Program-made: the position numbers and the translations under genes
Shown: positions 52,801 to 64,000 of the stretch, piece after piece
How the letters are laid out: every line of letters starts with the position of its first letter
How positions within the stretch are numbered: the first letter of the stretch is position 1
Assembly: GCA_963920705.1 (NCBI GenBank)
Contig: OY987236.1
Location: 11,146,190-11,210,189, forward strand
DNA: 64,000 nucleotides
Origin: Odiellus spinosus
Lineage: Eukaryota; Arthropoda; Arachnida; Opiliones; Phalangiidae
Reading direction: 5' to 3'
The notes under the pieces: generated by a model
Seen by the model: the letters and a program-made list of their open reading frames with translations, nothing else
Databases searched by the model: none
What the model was told of the DNA's origin: nothing

Positions 52801-53604
52801 TAAGAAACAAAATTTATGGAAAAGTGATTAAATTTGAATCATAGTTAATGTACTAGTAAGTCTATTAACCAAAACTAGATATAATTTAAACACCAAAAAG
52901 GTGTCTAATAATTGTGAAAAACTACTCGAATAGGTTGCCCAAAAATAAACTAAGCTACAATTTAATTATAATCAAGAATATAAATCCCTGAAAATATCTA
53001 GTTTATTAAAGCTTCATTATAGTCAAGGTCACATTAAAAACTTTATCGCTGATTCGTTAGAACAATACATGTCCCTATATGTTCGTCAAACATTTAATTG
53101 ATTAGGTAAGGAAGGTATTAGCGAACTCTGTTGAATATAAAGGTTATAGAGGGGAAGGGGAACTTTAATAATACGCGTAGTCAATTAGGATCTGAGAGGA
53201 CAGAGAACTGAAAAGACAAATATTCCTTCCTCCAATAAGTAACAGGTGTTCTCAAACCTCATTGCCAATATATATAGTTTTGAAATAGAGAGAGAGAGAG
53301 GTTTGATGAATAGATTTCAAGCCCCTGACAATTACGAACTACGGTCCACCTTGATTAGGGCTCTTGATTGCGTGTGTGCTATACCCACAATTCGCTGTAC
53401 TGACGAACTAGTTAAACGTCTCTTCATGATGGAATATTGTCATTCAAACAAATAAGTGGATTTAAGCTAGGTTGTGTTGGGGTATGTTAAGGAAATTAAG
53501 AGCCGAAGCAGAAGGAGATAATATCAGAAGGTAGACACTGTTTGTGTTATAAGAGTCTGACAATCTTCTCTTTCCTATTGTATGGGTCTCTTTCCCAGGT
53601 AACC
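49839..53604. other. Intergenic, no gene recognised
   Basis: AT-rich sequence downstream of ILRUN. The start region of foldback family A reappears at about 50940-51000 (GAGAATGCAACC). A GTAAG donor-like word and pyrimidine tracts occur, but no splice-flanked coding exon was recognised. The open frames at 51346-51540 (-), 53246-53455 (+) and 53462-53731 (-) show no family signal; the last lies on a repeat. Confidence 0.4.
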
Positions 53605-53730
53605 CTGGCGAAACGTTCCTTAAAGGGACTAGCTTATTCGATGATACAATAAAAGCTAGGCTGTGTGCATAAGGGAAGAGCATTTTAAAGAGGCAAATTT
53701 CAGAGCAGATAAGACCTTTAAATTGTACCA
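53605..53730. repeat. Family B copy, reverse orientation
   Basis: TTAAAGGGACTAGC at the left, AGCTAGGCTGTGTGCATAAG in the middle and TTTCAGAGCAGATAAG at the right: the reverse complement of the 25674 pattern. Confidence 0.7.
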
Positions 53731-54259
53731 ATACAATCCAAATAATCCACGTGACATTCTTAACAGCAGGCGTCGCGAGAACACCTTTAAAATTGTATTT
53801 TTTTCTTGCTTATCAGAAATTGCAATGTCCAAAGCTAGACTTTAGGTTAAAATATTTTTAAGCGGCGAATTGTAGAGTTGAAGAGACCCATAAAGACTTT
53901 TTTACGAGTAATTTTGGTCTAAACTAAGCTAAAATGTAGGCCTGGTTTATTTCCGGGAGAATGTGGATTCAAAACGATGTCAAAATTTGGAGGCCATCAT
54001 CATTCTGGGGTGGAGGTTTGAAATGTAGTTAAATAAATAAACTTGAACGGCGATTTTAGGTTTATTTAAGCTATTACCAACTGAAATATTAAAGGTAGCA
54101 TAATCAAAAACTAAAAATCGTCTGCTAACGCGACATCTTTTTTTTCTAACGTAACTGGCGCCGATTTTAGAGACTATTTCTTAGACATAGTGGTTGGGAT
54201 GTTAGGTTGTACCATCCAACTTCGACCATGGTTTTATACTCTTTAAGGTGGAACCTTAC

Positions 54260-54527
54260 TTAAATTGTTTTGAATTTTACCAGATCGCTTAGAGGCCATC
54301 ATAGCTGGCCAGGGAAGTTGACGTCGTGGGAAAATTACATCTGGCGTCATTACGTATTCAGTGCCTTGAATTCTGGCCAACAAAGGATATTCGTCGACGC
54401 CGGAGTTATCCATCGCTCTAGACGTTTGTGGAAGTTGACGATCTTCGAAAGTGGTGAAACGCTCCCCCGAAACTACTCGACCCAAAACTGCTAGGCTCAA
54501 AACCAAGGGCAAGAGTGAAGGAGTCAT
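54260..54527 (-). CDS. Secreted peptide precursor, first coding exon (candidate neuropeptide)
   Basis: The exon runs from acceptor CTTACAG at 54549 to donor A|GTAAGG at 54258-54259. The ATG is at 54525-54527, with an in-frame TGA just upstream, so the start is fixed. It codes 89 residues plus one base. Residues 1-21 are a clear signal peptide (MTPSLLPLVLSLAVLGRVVSG). The remainder is polar with possible dibasic cleavage sites PRR and SKR-SGK, leaving a short peptide QLPWPAMMAS between them. There are no cysteines after the signal. The downstream exon, toward lower coordinates, was not identified, so the protein is incomplete. I do not recognise a family. A neuropeptide or other secreted peptide is an inference from the signal and dibasic sites. 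Confidence 0.55.
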
Positions 54528-54548
54528 TTTTCAAGAAATATTTTTCAC

Positions 54549-55784
54549 CTGTAAGTTCAAATTTTATTATTTTCTATTGAAGTTACCTATTCAAGTTCTA
54601 TTAGTTACCACCATAGAAATAAATCATATCTGTATAATGTCTTATCTATATCTCTATTATCCAGTAAGAACCATGTTTGCCTTAATTTAATCCTGATTTA
54701 ATTAATATCGGATTAGATAAAATAGGCGATTTTTAATAATAATCTGTTAGTTTTCAAAACTTGACTAGCAACTAAGAACCATAACCTTTAAATTAATCAT
54801 GATTTAATTCATATCGGATTAGGTAAATATGTGATTTTTCCCGCGTATGCTTAATATGTTAGTTTTATAAAGCCAAAGTAAACATAGCTACTCTCTTTGT
54901 TGATTTGTTGTACTAAGCCTTATTAATATCGGATTTCCATCATAATTTGTTTGGGCATTTCACATCCCCTTTATAAAATATTGTAATCTTTCTAACCTTC
55001 AAAAGGACACGAAGTCGAATTAACTTATGGCAGTAGAGTGGCAAAATTATTTGTTTAGTAATCGAAATCGAGAGTTCCAAAATTATGTTCAAACATTGTT
55101 CGCAAACCATCCAAAAACACGCCCGTTTCAACCCTCTAACATATTATATGGCTTATAGTGTTCTCAAAATATAAATGAAATAGCTAGGTAACTATATAAA
55201 ATAAATTTATGGCTTTATCAACTTGTTGAGTTTAGCGGAATAGCTACCAGGGACGGAAATAAGAAAAAAATATTGGACAAATGTCCAGTAACACCTCTTA
55301 ACAAATTCAAAGTTATCGGACATTTAAAAAAATTATCAGACATTTCTAGATTTCCTGTATTAATAAGTAATTTTTCTTATCGGACAAATGTCCAATGACC
55401 GCCTCTCAAAAATAGAAAGTTATTGGCAGTGACTTGTGCTTATTTCCGTACCTGATCACCACTGTATCAAATTACATGTGACGAATGTAGTGTCAGAAAC
55501 AAGCGAATCTAGCCTTTTAATATTTACCTATTAGTAAAATTGATTGATTTGGGCATGGTGAAGCGGGGTCAAAGACCCAAATTAATTTAAAGTTACAGTC
55601 AAATATTTAAATTAACTTTTAACTTTAAAATAAGTGTTTTTACTTTTGGAATGAAGCGCGCACGCTTCTCGCGTAATTGTTTGGAGACTGGTTTTCGGCG
55701 AGATTTAAAATTCTCCGTGAATCCGTGTTAAGCCTACTTTCATAGTAAGTTAAAAATGGATTTGAAACCACTGAACTAAACGGT
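54549..55784. other. Upstream of the secreted peptide exon, nothing else recognised
   Basis: Begins at the acceptor of the peptide gene, so it should contain its 5' UTR intron and promoter. ATCGGATTAG-type words recur at 54700-54935. GGACAAATGTCC palindromes occur at 55276 and 55383. A family A-like end (GTTAAGCCTACTTTC) lies at 55727. Confidence 0.4.
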
Positions 55785-56275
55785 ATATACCCATTGAATA
55801 GAATCCTATTGGACCGAATTCCCATTGGTCCGAAATAAAAAATAAATAGTCCCAATCAACCGAATCTTGGCCGACCGAGCCCAATGCACCGAATTCCCAT
55901 TGAACCGAAATCCCGCTGAACCGAATCCCGCTGAACCGAATCCCCCATAGACCGAATTTCCCATTGGGCCGAAACCAAAAAGGGCGTCCCGATGAATTTA
56001 AGCCGATAATGGTTAGGTTAGGTTAGGTTAGGTTAGGTTAGGTTAGAATGTGTTAATGGACTTCTGATTGTGAACGTCGGTCGAATGGGATTGACGGTCG
56101 AATGGGATTCGGTCGAATGGGATTGACGGTCGAATGGGATTCGATCGAATGGGATTCTGGTTTACGAAAACGTATCGGTTGAATGGGATTGTGGATCGAA
56201 TGGGATTCTGCCCAATGGGATTCTGCCCAATGGGATTCTGTCCAATGGAATTCTGTCCAATGGTCGAGAAGCGAA
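55785..56275. repeat. Inverted minisatellite arms around a TTAGG array
   Basis: On the left, units of CCGAATTCCCATTG or CCGAATCCCGCTGAA type repeat irregularly (55785-55975). On the right, the complementary units CGGTCGAATGGGATT and CCAATGGGATTCTG repeat (56090-56260). Seven GGTTA units (56011-56045) sit between them. Confidence 0.9.
56011..56046. repeat. Interstitial (TTAGG)n telomere-type array
   Basis: Seven perfect GGTTA units. TTAGG is the telomere repeat of most arthropods, so this is either an internal telomeric remnant or part of a satellite-like element. Confidence 0.95.
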
Positions 56276-56352
56276 CTAAACCTATGCTGAAGATTTCGAT
56301 AAAAATTCATTTGTGTTTAGGATTCATTCTCCCTTTAAAGATATCGTCGTAA

Positions 56353-57390
56353 TTTAACTAAGTATTAGCATTTTATATCATATATAACCAATTTGTTCAT
56401 CGTCATATGATGATTTAGTGGTCAAAATCATAATAGGGGATCAAAATTAATTATCAAATTTATTTAAAATAATTTTACTTTAGAAGATTTTGCTGTTTGA
56501 TCTTGTTTGAGAAATAACTGATTTACTGGTCAAAATTCAAACTGGAGTGACTTGTCCATGGCTTATTATTAGCATCACCAGATTATAATCGGGGGATTAT
56601 AGTTGCAAAAAACTCAGTCTGGTTTGAAGGCGTATCAAAGACATATAGTGCTAGTTTTAAAACCTTATTGGATTGAAAACTATTCTGAGTTGACCCCATA
56701 CTACATGTTTATTGGATAAACCTGAAAGTATTAGCCCCAATCCGATCAGTAAATTTTCTGATAGTGAAATATACGAAGGAAAATCTAACATAATTAACTC
56801 CACTCCTGGATCTTCGTCCTAGTTTATTTTTTTATAGAGGCTTGACAATTAAATTTCCCGACATGGGAGTTATATGGTTAAATCTATAACAAGCTTTATA
56901 AAGATTTGAAGAAGGGGCTTATTTATTTTCAAAGTATACCCGACGCTATTTCTCTTCAGACGACGCTTTTGATCCCATTTTTTTTTGGACGCCATGGAAA
57001 TTTTGTTGCTATGTATACATGGATAGAGTTAACTTTATTAAGAAAGGACCTCACTCGAGAGGAAGATTATTTAATTAGTTTTTGAGATGTTCTAGCGCAC
57101 CAGTTTTACACGACAGCAACTCGGGCAGAGTTACCAGAATAAACGCGATGAAGTAAAAAAATTAAACAAATAATGGAAGTAGAAAAGTTTAGTCTAAAGT
57201 TTTTTCCCGAAAAAAATGAATTCGTATTATTGTTAACTTAGTTTTAGTAAAATTTTGCGTTTCTACACGATTTATGTCTGATGTCTGGCATTTATTGAAG
57301 TTCACGAAAAATTCACTATAGGCTCTGTATGTTGTTTCTTGAGGCGAGATAATTAGTTTAGGCATGGTTAAAAAACAGCGACGCTCTAGC
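56353..57390. other. Intergenic, nothing recognised
   Basis: AT-rich sequence without splice-flanked open frames or recognised repeats, between the TTAGG element and MITE family D copy 2. Confidence 0.35.
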
Positions 57391-57652
57391 TACGGTCACA
57401 CTAGCATTTGAAACTGTAAAATCAAACCTATATTCAAATCGCCAGGAATCATTTTAAGCGTCACGTCTTTATAAATCAATTTATTGTAGCTTCTTCTAAC
57501 GGTTGTTGAAATCGAATCGGTATGAAACTGGTTCCCGAAGCAGTTTCGAGAAATCGAATCAAATCGATTCGAAAATATCCGGTTTCCCGTTCACGCGACT
57601 CTAGCGAAACGGTTGAAATCGATTTTAAGGTCTAGTATGAACGCAGCTTCTA
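57391..57652. mobile_element. MITE family D, copy 2
   Basis: Starts AGCTACGGTCACACTAG and ends CTAGTATGAACGCAGCT. Shares GAAACTGGTTCCCGAAGCAG and TTTCGAGAAATCGAATCAAA with copy 1. Possible 3-bp flanking repeat TCT. Confidence 0.85.
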
Positions 57653-58103
57653 AGTTACTATACTCGACGCAGATTGAGAATAAACACGCGGTATACAAAA
57701 TTACCTAAAAGTTGGGATCATTTCCTAATGAAACAAAAATATGGGAACCATAAAAAAGTGTGTTGTACCGTATCCCGCATTGAGAGGGATAAAGAAATCA
57801 TAATGTGGTTTCATTGTTTTAAAAAATACAGAATCAAGTTTTAATAGGCCTTATTATAAAATAATCTTGGAAACGAGTAAAAGAGCCGTTAAAAAGCACC
57901 CGTTTGTATTGAAAATGTAGCGTTTTTTCAAGGCTGGTACAAAGTGTAGGATTTTCTATACTTTTTCCAACCTTGAAACTAACAAAAAGAGCCGTTAAAT
58001 TGAACCCTTTTATACGGAAGATTTTTTCAAGGTTTAGACGTAGACAGAATTTTTGTTATCGTCTATTACCAATTTGATGATAAACCTAATTATATTAAAT
58101 GGA

Positions 58104-58495
58104 GAATGCAACCTAACAAGTCATTGTTATGGATCATTTATCGTCTAAATAGGCCTAATCTAAAATAAAAAAAAAATTACAAACCAATATTGAACTAGAA
58201 ATAAATTTAAAACTTACCCGGAAAATAGACTTAGTTGGATTCATGGAGATCCTGAATTTCTTCGTTAAGGCGAGATCTCCGTGAGACTTCCAATAACATT
58301 CGATTAGTCGCTAATACTTCAATGCGAAGAAATTTAGTATCTCCATGAATCCAGCTAAGTCTATTTTCCGGGTAGTTTTAAATTTATTTCTAGTTTAATA
58401 TTGGTTTTGTAAACTTCTTGTTGGTGGATTAGGCCTATTTAAACGATAAGGAATAGATAAAAACTCGCTTGTTGTTAGGTTGCATTTTCCCTTCA
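58104..58495. mobile_element. Foldback family A, most complete copy
   Basis: Outer ends GGAGAATGCAACCTAACAAG and TTGTTAGGTTGCATTTTCCC are inverted. The next pair is TAAATAGGCCTAATC / GATTAGGCCTATTTAAACG, and the inner pair is TTAGTTGGATTCATGGAGAT / ATCTCCATGAATCCAGCTAA. The whole element is one long foldback of about 390 bp. Confidence 0.9.
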
Positions 58496-59354
58496 AGCTA
58501 TACTAGTTTGAAAAAACAGATCTTACTCTATAAAAGATTCTTAAATCCCCAGAATTTTAAAATTTAAGTACTCAGAACTTATCCAGTTCACTAGAATATC
58601 ATATTTTAATTAAAAATTACTAATATATATTGTAAATACATTTCAAAAATATCAAAACTATATCTAAAATAGACTTTCATTATTTTAAACAAACCTCAAT
58701 GTTCTATCTACTATATCTCATATATGTTTCAGTAATATTACCAAAATCCCCCCTTAATTGCAATTATGTTTTCTTTCGCTCACTTAATTTCACATTTGAA
58801 AGACCTATCTTGATAAATATTAGTGGTTGGTAAGATTAAAAGTGGATTAGGTAGGTAGTAATTAATTAAGATATATAAATATACCAATTTAAGTTCCTTC
58901 GGGCATTTCAAAATGCAAATGCCATACGCGTGGGAGCGAGCAAAGTGGTGGAAATCTCGGAAAAGATAAAGCTTTTTTAATGTCAAAGTTTGTACAGTTT
59001 TAATTTAATTATAATCGCGCCCGATAGACGCCTCAAATTAAAAGGTAGTGGGAGCTTTAATTAGTTCCCCCACTTTTTCTGAACATTTTTTTTGCGTTGT
59101 TTGCTTTCCTAACCCAGAGATAAACAAGCTGGCTAAGTCCATAGGAGGCAACACCCCGAGAATCAATAAATTTTTTTGGAGATTTTAGAGTAGAAGAGTT
59201 TGAGATTAATTTGAGATTTCGAGATTTTTATATTTTTTTGGGTAAATGTTTCGTAAATTTTTGTGAGTGAGACTAGACCTTTTTTTGAGAATTTGAGGTT
59301 TTATTTTTTCAGTTCGTCTCAAAAACTTCTCAACTGGTATCTCTAGGTTCCTGC
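58496..59354. other. Intergenic, nothing recognised
   Basis: AT-rich sequence; no gene. The minus open frame 58780-58986 has no support. Confidence 0.35.
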
Positions 59355-59890
59355 AGGGCTCGTGCACGACCTGGATAAGTCAGGAAATTTGGAAATTTGC
59401 CCAAAAGGTCAGGGATAAGTCAGGAAATTTGGAAATTGGCCCAAAAGGTCAGGGATAAGTCAGGAAATTTGGAAATTGGTCCAAAAGGTCAGGGATAAGT
59501 CAGGAAATTTGGAAATTGGCCCAAAAGGTCAGGGATAAGTCAGGAAATTTGGATATTTTCCCAAAAGGTCAGGGATAAGTCAGGAAATTTGGATATTGGC
59601 CCAAAAGGTCGGGGAAAAGTTAGAGAATTTGAAAATAAGTTCAAATGGTCATAGAAATTAAACTGTTTATGATTGGTTAAACTGAAAATATTTGCCTAAA
59701 CATTGAAGTATTTTCTCATATTTTAAATAAACTATCTATCCTGATTGATAAACTATGACAAATAAAAAGGAGCAATTGTCAGAGCTCGCTCGTAAGGATA
59801 AATTCATGCAAAATATTAAAATTGGTCAGGGAAATTATTTAGAAATGGCCAGGGAAACCTGAAAAAGTCAGATATTCAAAATTCCCCGTT
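59355..59890. repeat. Family E: 40-bp tandem array and degenerate tail
   Basis: Six near-identical 40-bp units containing GGATAAGTCAGGAAATTTGG and CCAAAAGGTCAG (59365-59610). A tail follows with TGGTCAGGGAAATTATTT, matching the element at 28790-29210. Confidence 0.92.
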
Positions 59891-60147
59891 TCATTACGAA
59901 AATAAACTTCACAATTAGTACTCAGAGTACACCGACACAATGAATACAAGAGCTCTACCTCCCGCTTAAGGGGGTGTTGCTAAAATAGGATTTTTCTTCT
60001 GTTTGTTTTGTGATATTAGATTATTAAAAATATCCCAAGCTATAGCATATTAAACAACCCTAAATCACAATATTAAATCAAATATCGCAAGTCTAAATCA
60101 CTACGAAAATATTATACTTTTAAACGTATAAGAAGTGATTTCACTCT

Positions 60148-60320
60148 TCCTTTAAAGTGAGGTTGTCACGAAATTTCCCAAAAATAATTTTCGTAGTATT
60201 ATCAGAATGATCGTTAAAAAACGATTAAAAAATATATATTAATTTTCGGACGTTCTGTCACGTGATACGGTCGCTTTCGCGCTGTCGTTTTAGTGAAAGT
60301 CCTTAATCCAGAAAATCGTT
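60148..60320. repeat. Family C fragment
   Basis: Starts TTAAAGTGAGGTTGTCACG and contains CACGTGATACGGTCGC and TTTTAGTGAAAGTCCTTAAT. Confidence 0.6.
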
Positions 60321-61152
60321 CCAGCATGGAAGATTAACAATGGAATGAGGCGATTTTTATGTCAAGAAGATTGAGCTATATGTGCATGGGCCTTTCATAT
60401 TAAACTTTTTAAAATGCTTTAAGAAAAAAATCATTAATTGTATAATAGTTTAAATTAATGGATCCAAGAAACTAAAATGTTACAATAAGTCAAGAAGGAA
60501 AAAAATATATATTTTAGAAGGGAGCCCTATAGAAACAGCAATATTCCCTAAATTCCGGACTTAATTTTTCAACGAAGAAATGTTTATGAAACATTTAAGC
60601 TTCATATTTTTGAAAACGTCCAATTTAATTTTTTCGCTATATATGTTTCCCGTAACATGGTGTACCACCTCTCAGTCACATTATCTTGTGTTTTCTATTC
60701 CTTTGGGAATTGGGTATATTCAGTTAAAAAGCCTAACAAATGTACATTTACCATGGTACCACGAGCTTTTTTTCTTAGCGTAGTGCAAGCGTAAGAACGT
60801 TTTCAAGTGCTGGAAAGATCAGGCATCAGACAGATATGAAAAATGAACTATAGATCCACAACCCTACCTATAGATCCACAACCCTACCTAAGTCACGAGT
60901 AGAAAATATTTTCACGCGCTAATGCTCGCCTTTGACTGTACAAATATCACACGCCACTGGTGAAATTTAAATTGGATGCTTTCTACAAATGTTTATCAAT
61001 ATTTCTTCGTTGAAAATCAAGTCTAGAATTTAAGGAATGTTGCTGTATATAGGGCCCCCTTTAAAAATATTATTTTGTATTCCTACTTGAATTACTTTTT
61101 CTGAAACATTTTATCTTCTTGGACCATTTTTTATAATTTGATCTTTCTTCAA
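60321..61152. other. Intergenic, nothing recognised
   Basis: Contains a two-copy direct repeat TAGATCCACAACCCTACCTA at 60850-60890. The sequence ATTCCCTAAATTCC at 60542 pairs loosely with GGAATTTAAGG-type sequence near 61030. The open frame 60580-60783 (+) has no support. Confidence 0.4.
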
Positions 61153-61440
61153 AGGGAGAATGTAACCTAACAACAATTTAAAACTTTCCTGGAAAATAGG
61201 CTTAGCTCGGTTCCTGGTCGCATTGATGGGTCAGCGACCAATGAGCAAAGGTTCGTCGTTAAGGCGAGATCTCCACGAGACTTCCAATAACAATCGATTG
61301 ATCGCTGACCAATCAATTCGAAGAAGTGCAGGTGTTCTCCATGAATCCAGCTAAGCCTTTTTTCCAGATAAATTTTTAAATTTCTAGTTTGATATTTCTA
61401 CTACTGATAGAGTATGCCTATTTTAATTCTCCCTTTAAGC
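61153..61440. mobile_element. Foldback family A copy
   Basis: Starts AGGGAGAATGTAACCTAACA. Inner pair GGCTTAGCTCGGTTCCTGG / CCATGAATCCAGCTAAGCC; ends TTAATTCTCCCTTTAAG. Confidence 0.8.
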
Positions 61441-62129
61441 CTTTTCAAAAGTTTAATTAAAACCGCGAGTAATTTTACGCACGTGTTTTCCACATGTGTT
61501 CACCCACGTGTGCCAATCTTCTTTATATAAAAAATCGACTCTTTTTATGCTACGACATCAATCGGGAAATGAAAATCGATACATTTTTGGCCTTTTTAAT
61601 TTTTGAAGTTTGTTAAAACTTAAAATTAATCCAAAGGTTTAAAATTTTGAATATTGGCTCTTAAAAATATTATGCATAGATCTGGGGAAAAAAGGCGATA
61701 GCCTAGCTTTAAATATAAATTAGTTGGTAAAATTTATTTTAATAGTGCTACGTCAGTATATTTTCTATAATTTGCTCGACTGGGACTGTAAAAGTGTTCC
61801 CTTTTGTAACAGGGAGCAGTATACTCGCAGGAATGAGTAAATTAATTAATTATTAACATTATTATTAGGTTATATTAATTAATGATATATTATTATTATT
61901 ATATGGGTGCTCAGTGAGAAGTTAACACTTAGGAGCAAACCTCCTAATGTATTTTCTACCTGGCCCCTGTAGATGTGTTTTATCCAACGCGCTCTGCTGT
62001 CCAATGCGAAGCTGACGCGTAGGGGCAGATCAATAAGATTTGTCGAATTATTCTACTTGTAAAGTTCTACACCCATTAATACACAGTTTATTCAAATTAA
62101 TTTCAAAATTAACTTTTAGTAAATATCTG

Positions 62130-62575
62130 CTTAAAGTGAGGCTGTCATAATTTTTTTCATACAATTAGAAAGCTATATTCAAAATTTTAAACCTCTAAGT
62201 TGAAGCCCTTTTAAGAAACTTCTAAAATTAAATTCCAAACATATATTTTTTCCGATTAATTATGAAGTTTGATTCAAGAACCCGATGAACAGTATTTTGC
62301 GTATGAAAGCTAGATCTTTTTTGATTAAATTATTTTACGAAAAAGACCTTGTGTAAACCAGAACGCTGGAAAATAAACTTTAGGATCTATAGTGATGAGC
62401 AGGAAATGTTTGTTTTTAAAAACTTGGAAAATGGCAATTATAAAATATTTTTTTTACTATTTTCTTAATTTTTTCTAAGGAGTATGAACCGTTTTTTAGC
62501 AATCTTTTCTAAAAATGAACTCAATTTGTATTTTGATTTCATGAAAAATCTGTGACAGCTTCATTTTAACATGGT
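62130..62575. mobile_element. MITE family C copy
   Basis: Left end CTTAAAGTGAGGCTGTCATA, right end CTGTGACAGCTTCATTTTAA, inverted. The interior resembles 36640-36840. Confidence 0.75.
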
Positions 62576-62639
62576 TTAGACATTCTTTTAATGTAAATTA
62601 ATTAACCAGATGTATAATTAATTTAAGAAAAAACTCACG

Positions 62640-62780
62640 TAACTATTTCTCGTAAAATCGAACTGATTTTAACTTTTCGGTAATACTAAATTCGTACTAA
62701 ATTACGTAATCACTTTATTATAATCAAAGCTACAGGTTTGTACACCAATTACGTGGAATGATCAGTCATTCATATAAATC
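62640..62780. repeat. Repeat family G, copy 3
   Basis: ACGTAATCACTTTATTATAATC and TGTACACCAATTACGTGGAA resemble the 4895 and 28580 copies. Confidence 0.45.
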
Positions 62781-63099
62781 TTACTACAGGTTTTAGTCAG
62801 CCGAATTTAAATTAACTTTATTGAATATAGTTAAACATGAATCTAAAAATCAACATGCATTTAAATATAAACCAAAATTGTAGTAAAATTTTAAAACTTA
62901 CCTAAAATTCGCAGCGTTTAGAAATAAAGGTTTGTTTTGACTATCTTTTCTATCCGTAGAGATGAAAAAAAACTTGGGGAAATCGCTATAAGAATCCCGA
63001 AAAACTATTTGTTTCTAGGTTAGGATAACTTTCGGTCGTGCAAACTGTTGGATTCCTCGATTACGGAATAAGTTTCGATAACTAGTGCACTCCGGCTTT

Positions 63100-63300
63100 A
63101 TCTAGGAAATATTTGGCTCTATTTTCTACGCGCTTTTTCATTCTCGCGCCGCCGTATACTCCGCTCCTATTGGTCGAAACTTTTCCATCAAGTAGGCGTG
63201 GTCTTAGAGAGACAGAATTCAAACTTCCCTCTTTTTTTACCATCCTCTTCCTTTCAAGTTCGAATCCTTCCTGAGTAGAACGAATTGTATGTAGAATAAC
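63100..63300. promoter_or_regulatory. Possible promoter-like CpG-rich segment
   Basis: Contains CTCGCGCCGCCG, CTCCTATTGGTCG (an inverted CCAAT-type box) and AGTAGGCGTGGTC (GC/GT-box-like), then a pyrimidine-rich stretch. It may start a gene beyond the window. No coding exon seen. Confidence 0.3.
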
Positions 63301-64000
63301 ATTGGAAGAATCTTAAAAAAGCTCTACGTTTTTGGCTTTAGCTCCAAGATCTTGAGGCCTTTTTTCGCGCCTTTTTTCTGGGGGGAGGATTAGGGTTAAG
63401 ATGAGTTAAGGTTAAGGATGAGTTAAGCCTAACCTTGGGGATTTTCGCTAAGTTGCTTTTTCCATAGTGACAGACGTTGCTATATCTTGTAATATTTTTC
63501 TACCAAGTGGTATAATCCCGCTTTTATTAAGTTGTTAGATTTGACAAGATTTGGACTGACAGAGATTCAGTTTCATAAAAATATAATAACATTTTTCGTC
63601 GCTCGAAAAGCCAGATACGCAAATAACGTATATATATTTTTTAAAAATAACAAGGCTTTTTTTTATTCTAGAAACAATTGATTTTACTTTAATTTCAACT
63701 TGTTAATTATTTTAAATTTAAATAAATTAAAAACCTTTCATGCGTTACAATTAAATTTAAAATTAAAGCTTCTAAAAATTCATTTCATTATTTAAGGAGA
63801 AATCGCTTATCGATTCACTTTGAACCCGGGAGAATAGAAGATTAAAAGATAATGAAATAGGTTTTCAGAATCTATAAGTTAAATTATCAACATGGGAATT
63901 TATTTTGAGTTTTCAGGCTTCATTCAAACATGGAAAAACTTGATATAATTACATATTTATTATGTTGACAGTAAATCATGAAAATTCGTAATTTTTGTTT

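Noticed and set aside
53246-53845. Several 60-89-codon frames before the peptide exon, possibly its 3' exons
   Set aside because: 53605-53730 is a family B repeat. The others lack a suitable acceptor phase and signal.
56053-56352. Open frames with repeated SHWAE or MGFCP units
   Set aside because: Translation of the GAATGGGATT minisatellite arms.

Overview
The window looks like nuclear DNA of an arthropod, probably not a dipteran. It is AT-rich. Genes are split by many GT-AG introns, some only about 50-80 bp and one of 13.7 kb. There are no bacterial-style operons. A short interstitial array of the arthropod telomere unit TTAGG lies near 56.0 kb. The species cannot be named from sequence alone. 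Nine genes can be read with consistent splice phases, and a tenth is represented by one coding exon.

Layout. 1-4.7 kb: repeats and one CpG-rich block. 4.7-11.0 kb (+): the 3' end of the Flamingo/Starry night (CELSR) cadherin-GPCR, from the first membrane helix to a C-terminal PDZ ligand. 14.0-17.2 kb: RpS21 (-) and Rab1 (+), arranged head to head. 18.1-18.8 kb: a 23-bp minisatellite. 21.0-24.1 kb (-): an unrecognised 222-residue protein, then Reptin/RUVBL2. 26.9-43.2 kb (+): Fuzzy (FUZ), whose first intron covers 13.7 kb and is packed with foldback elements. 43.9-45.1 kb (+): single-exon MOCS3/Uba4. 45.8-48.2 kb (-): a divergent forkhead protein. 48.6-49.8 kb (+): ILRUN (C6orf106), sharing a 405-bp divergent promoter with the forkhead gene. 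54.3-54.5 kb (-): one exon of a secreted, possibly neuropeptide-like precursor. 54.6-64 kb: repeats only.

Shared functions. Flamingo and Fuzzy both belong to planar cell polarity, Flamingo as the core bridge between cells and Fuzzy as a CPLANE effector acting on cilia and hairs. Reptin is a nuclear AAA+ ATPase, Rab1 controls ER-Golgi traffic, RpS21 is ribosomal, and MOCS3 activates MOCS2A/URM1 for Moco synthesis and tRNA thiolation. ILRUN has a UBA-like and an NBR1-like domain. No transposase or reverse transcriptase frame was recognised. The mobile component consists of non-autonomous foldback and MITE families, each in several copies and sometimes nested.

No clearly new multi-gene system was found. 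The strongest points for a second look are: a Flamingo receptor that lacks both cysteines of the conserved extracellular disulfide; a perfect 131-bp-arm palindrome in a Flamingo intron; a divergent forkhead domain interrupted by a 43-nt micro-exon; a GC-AG intron in ILRUN; a candidate peptide precursor; and a TTAGG array placed between inverted minisatellite arms.
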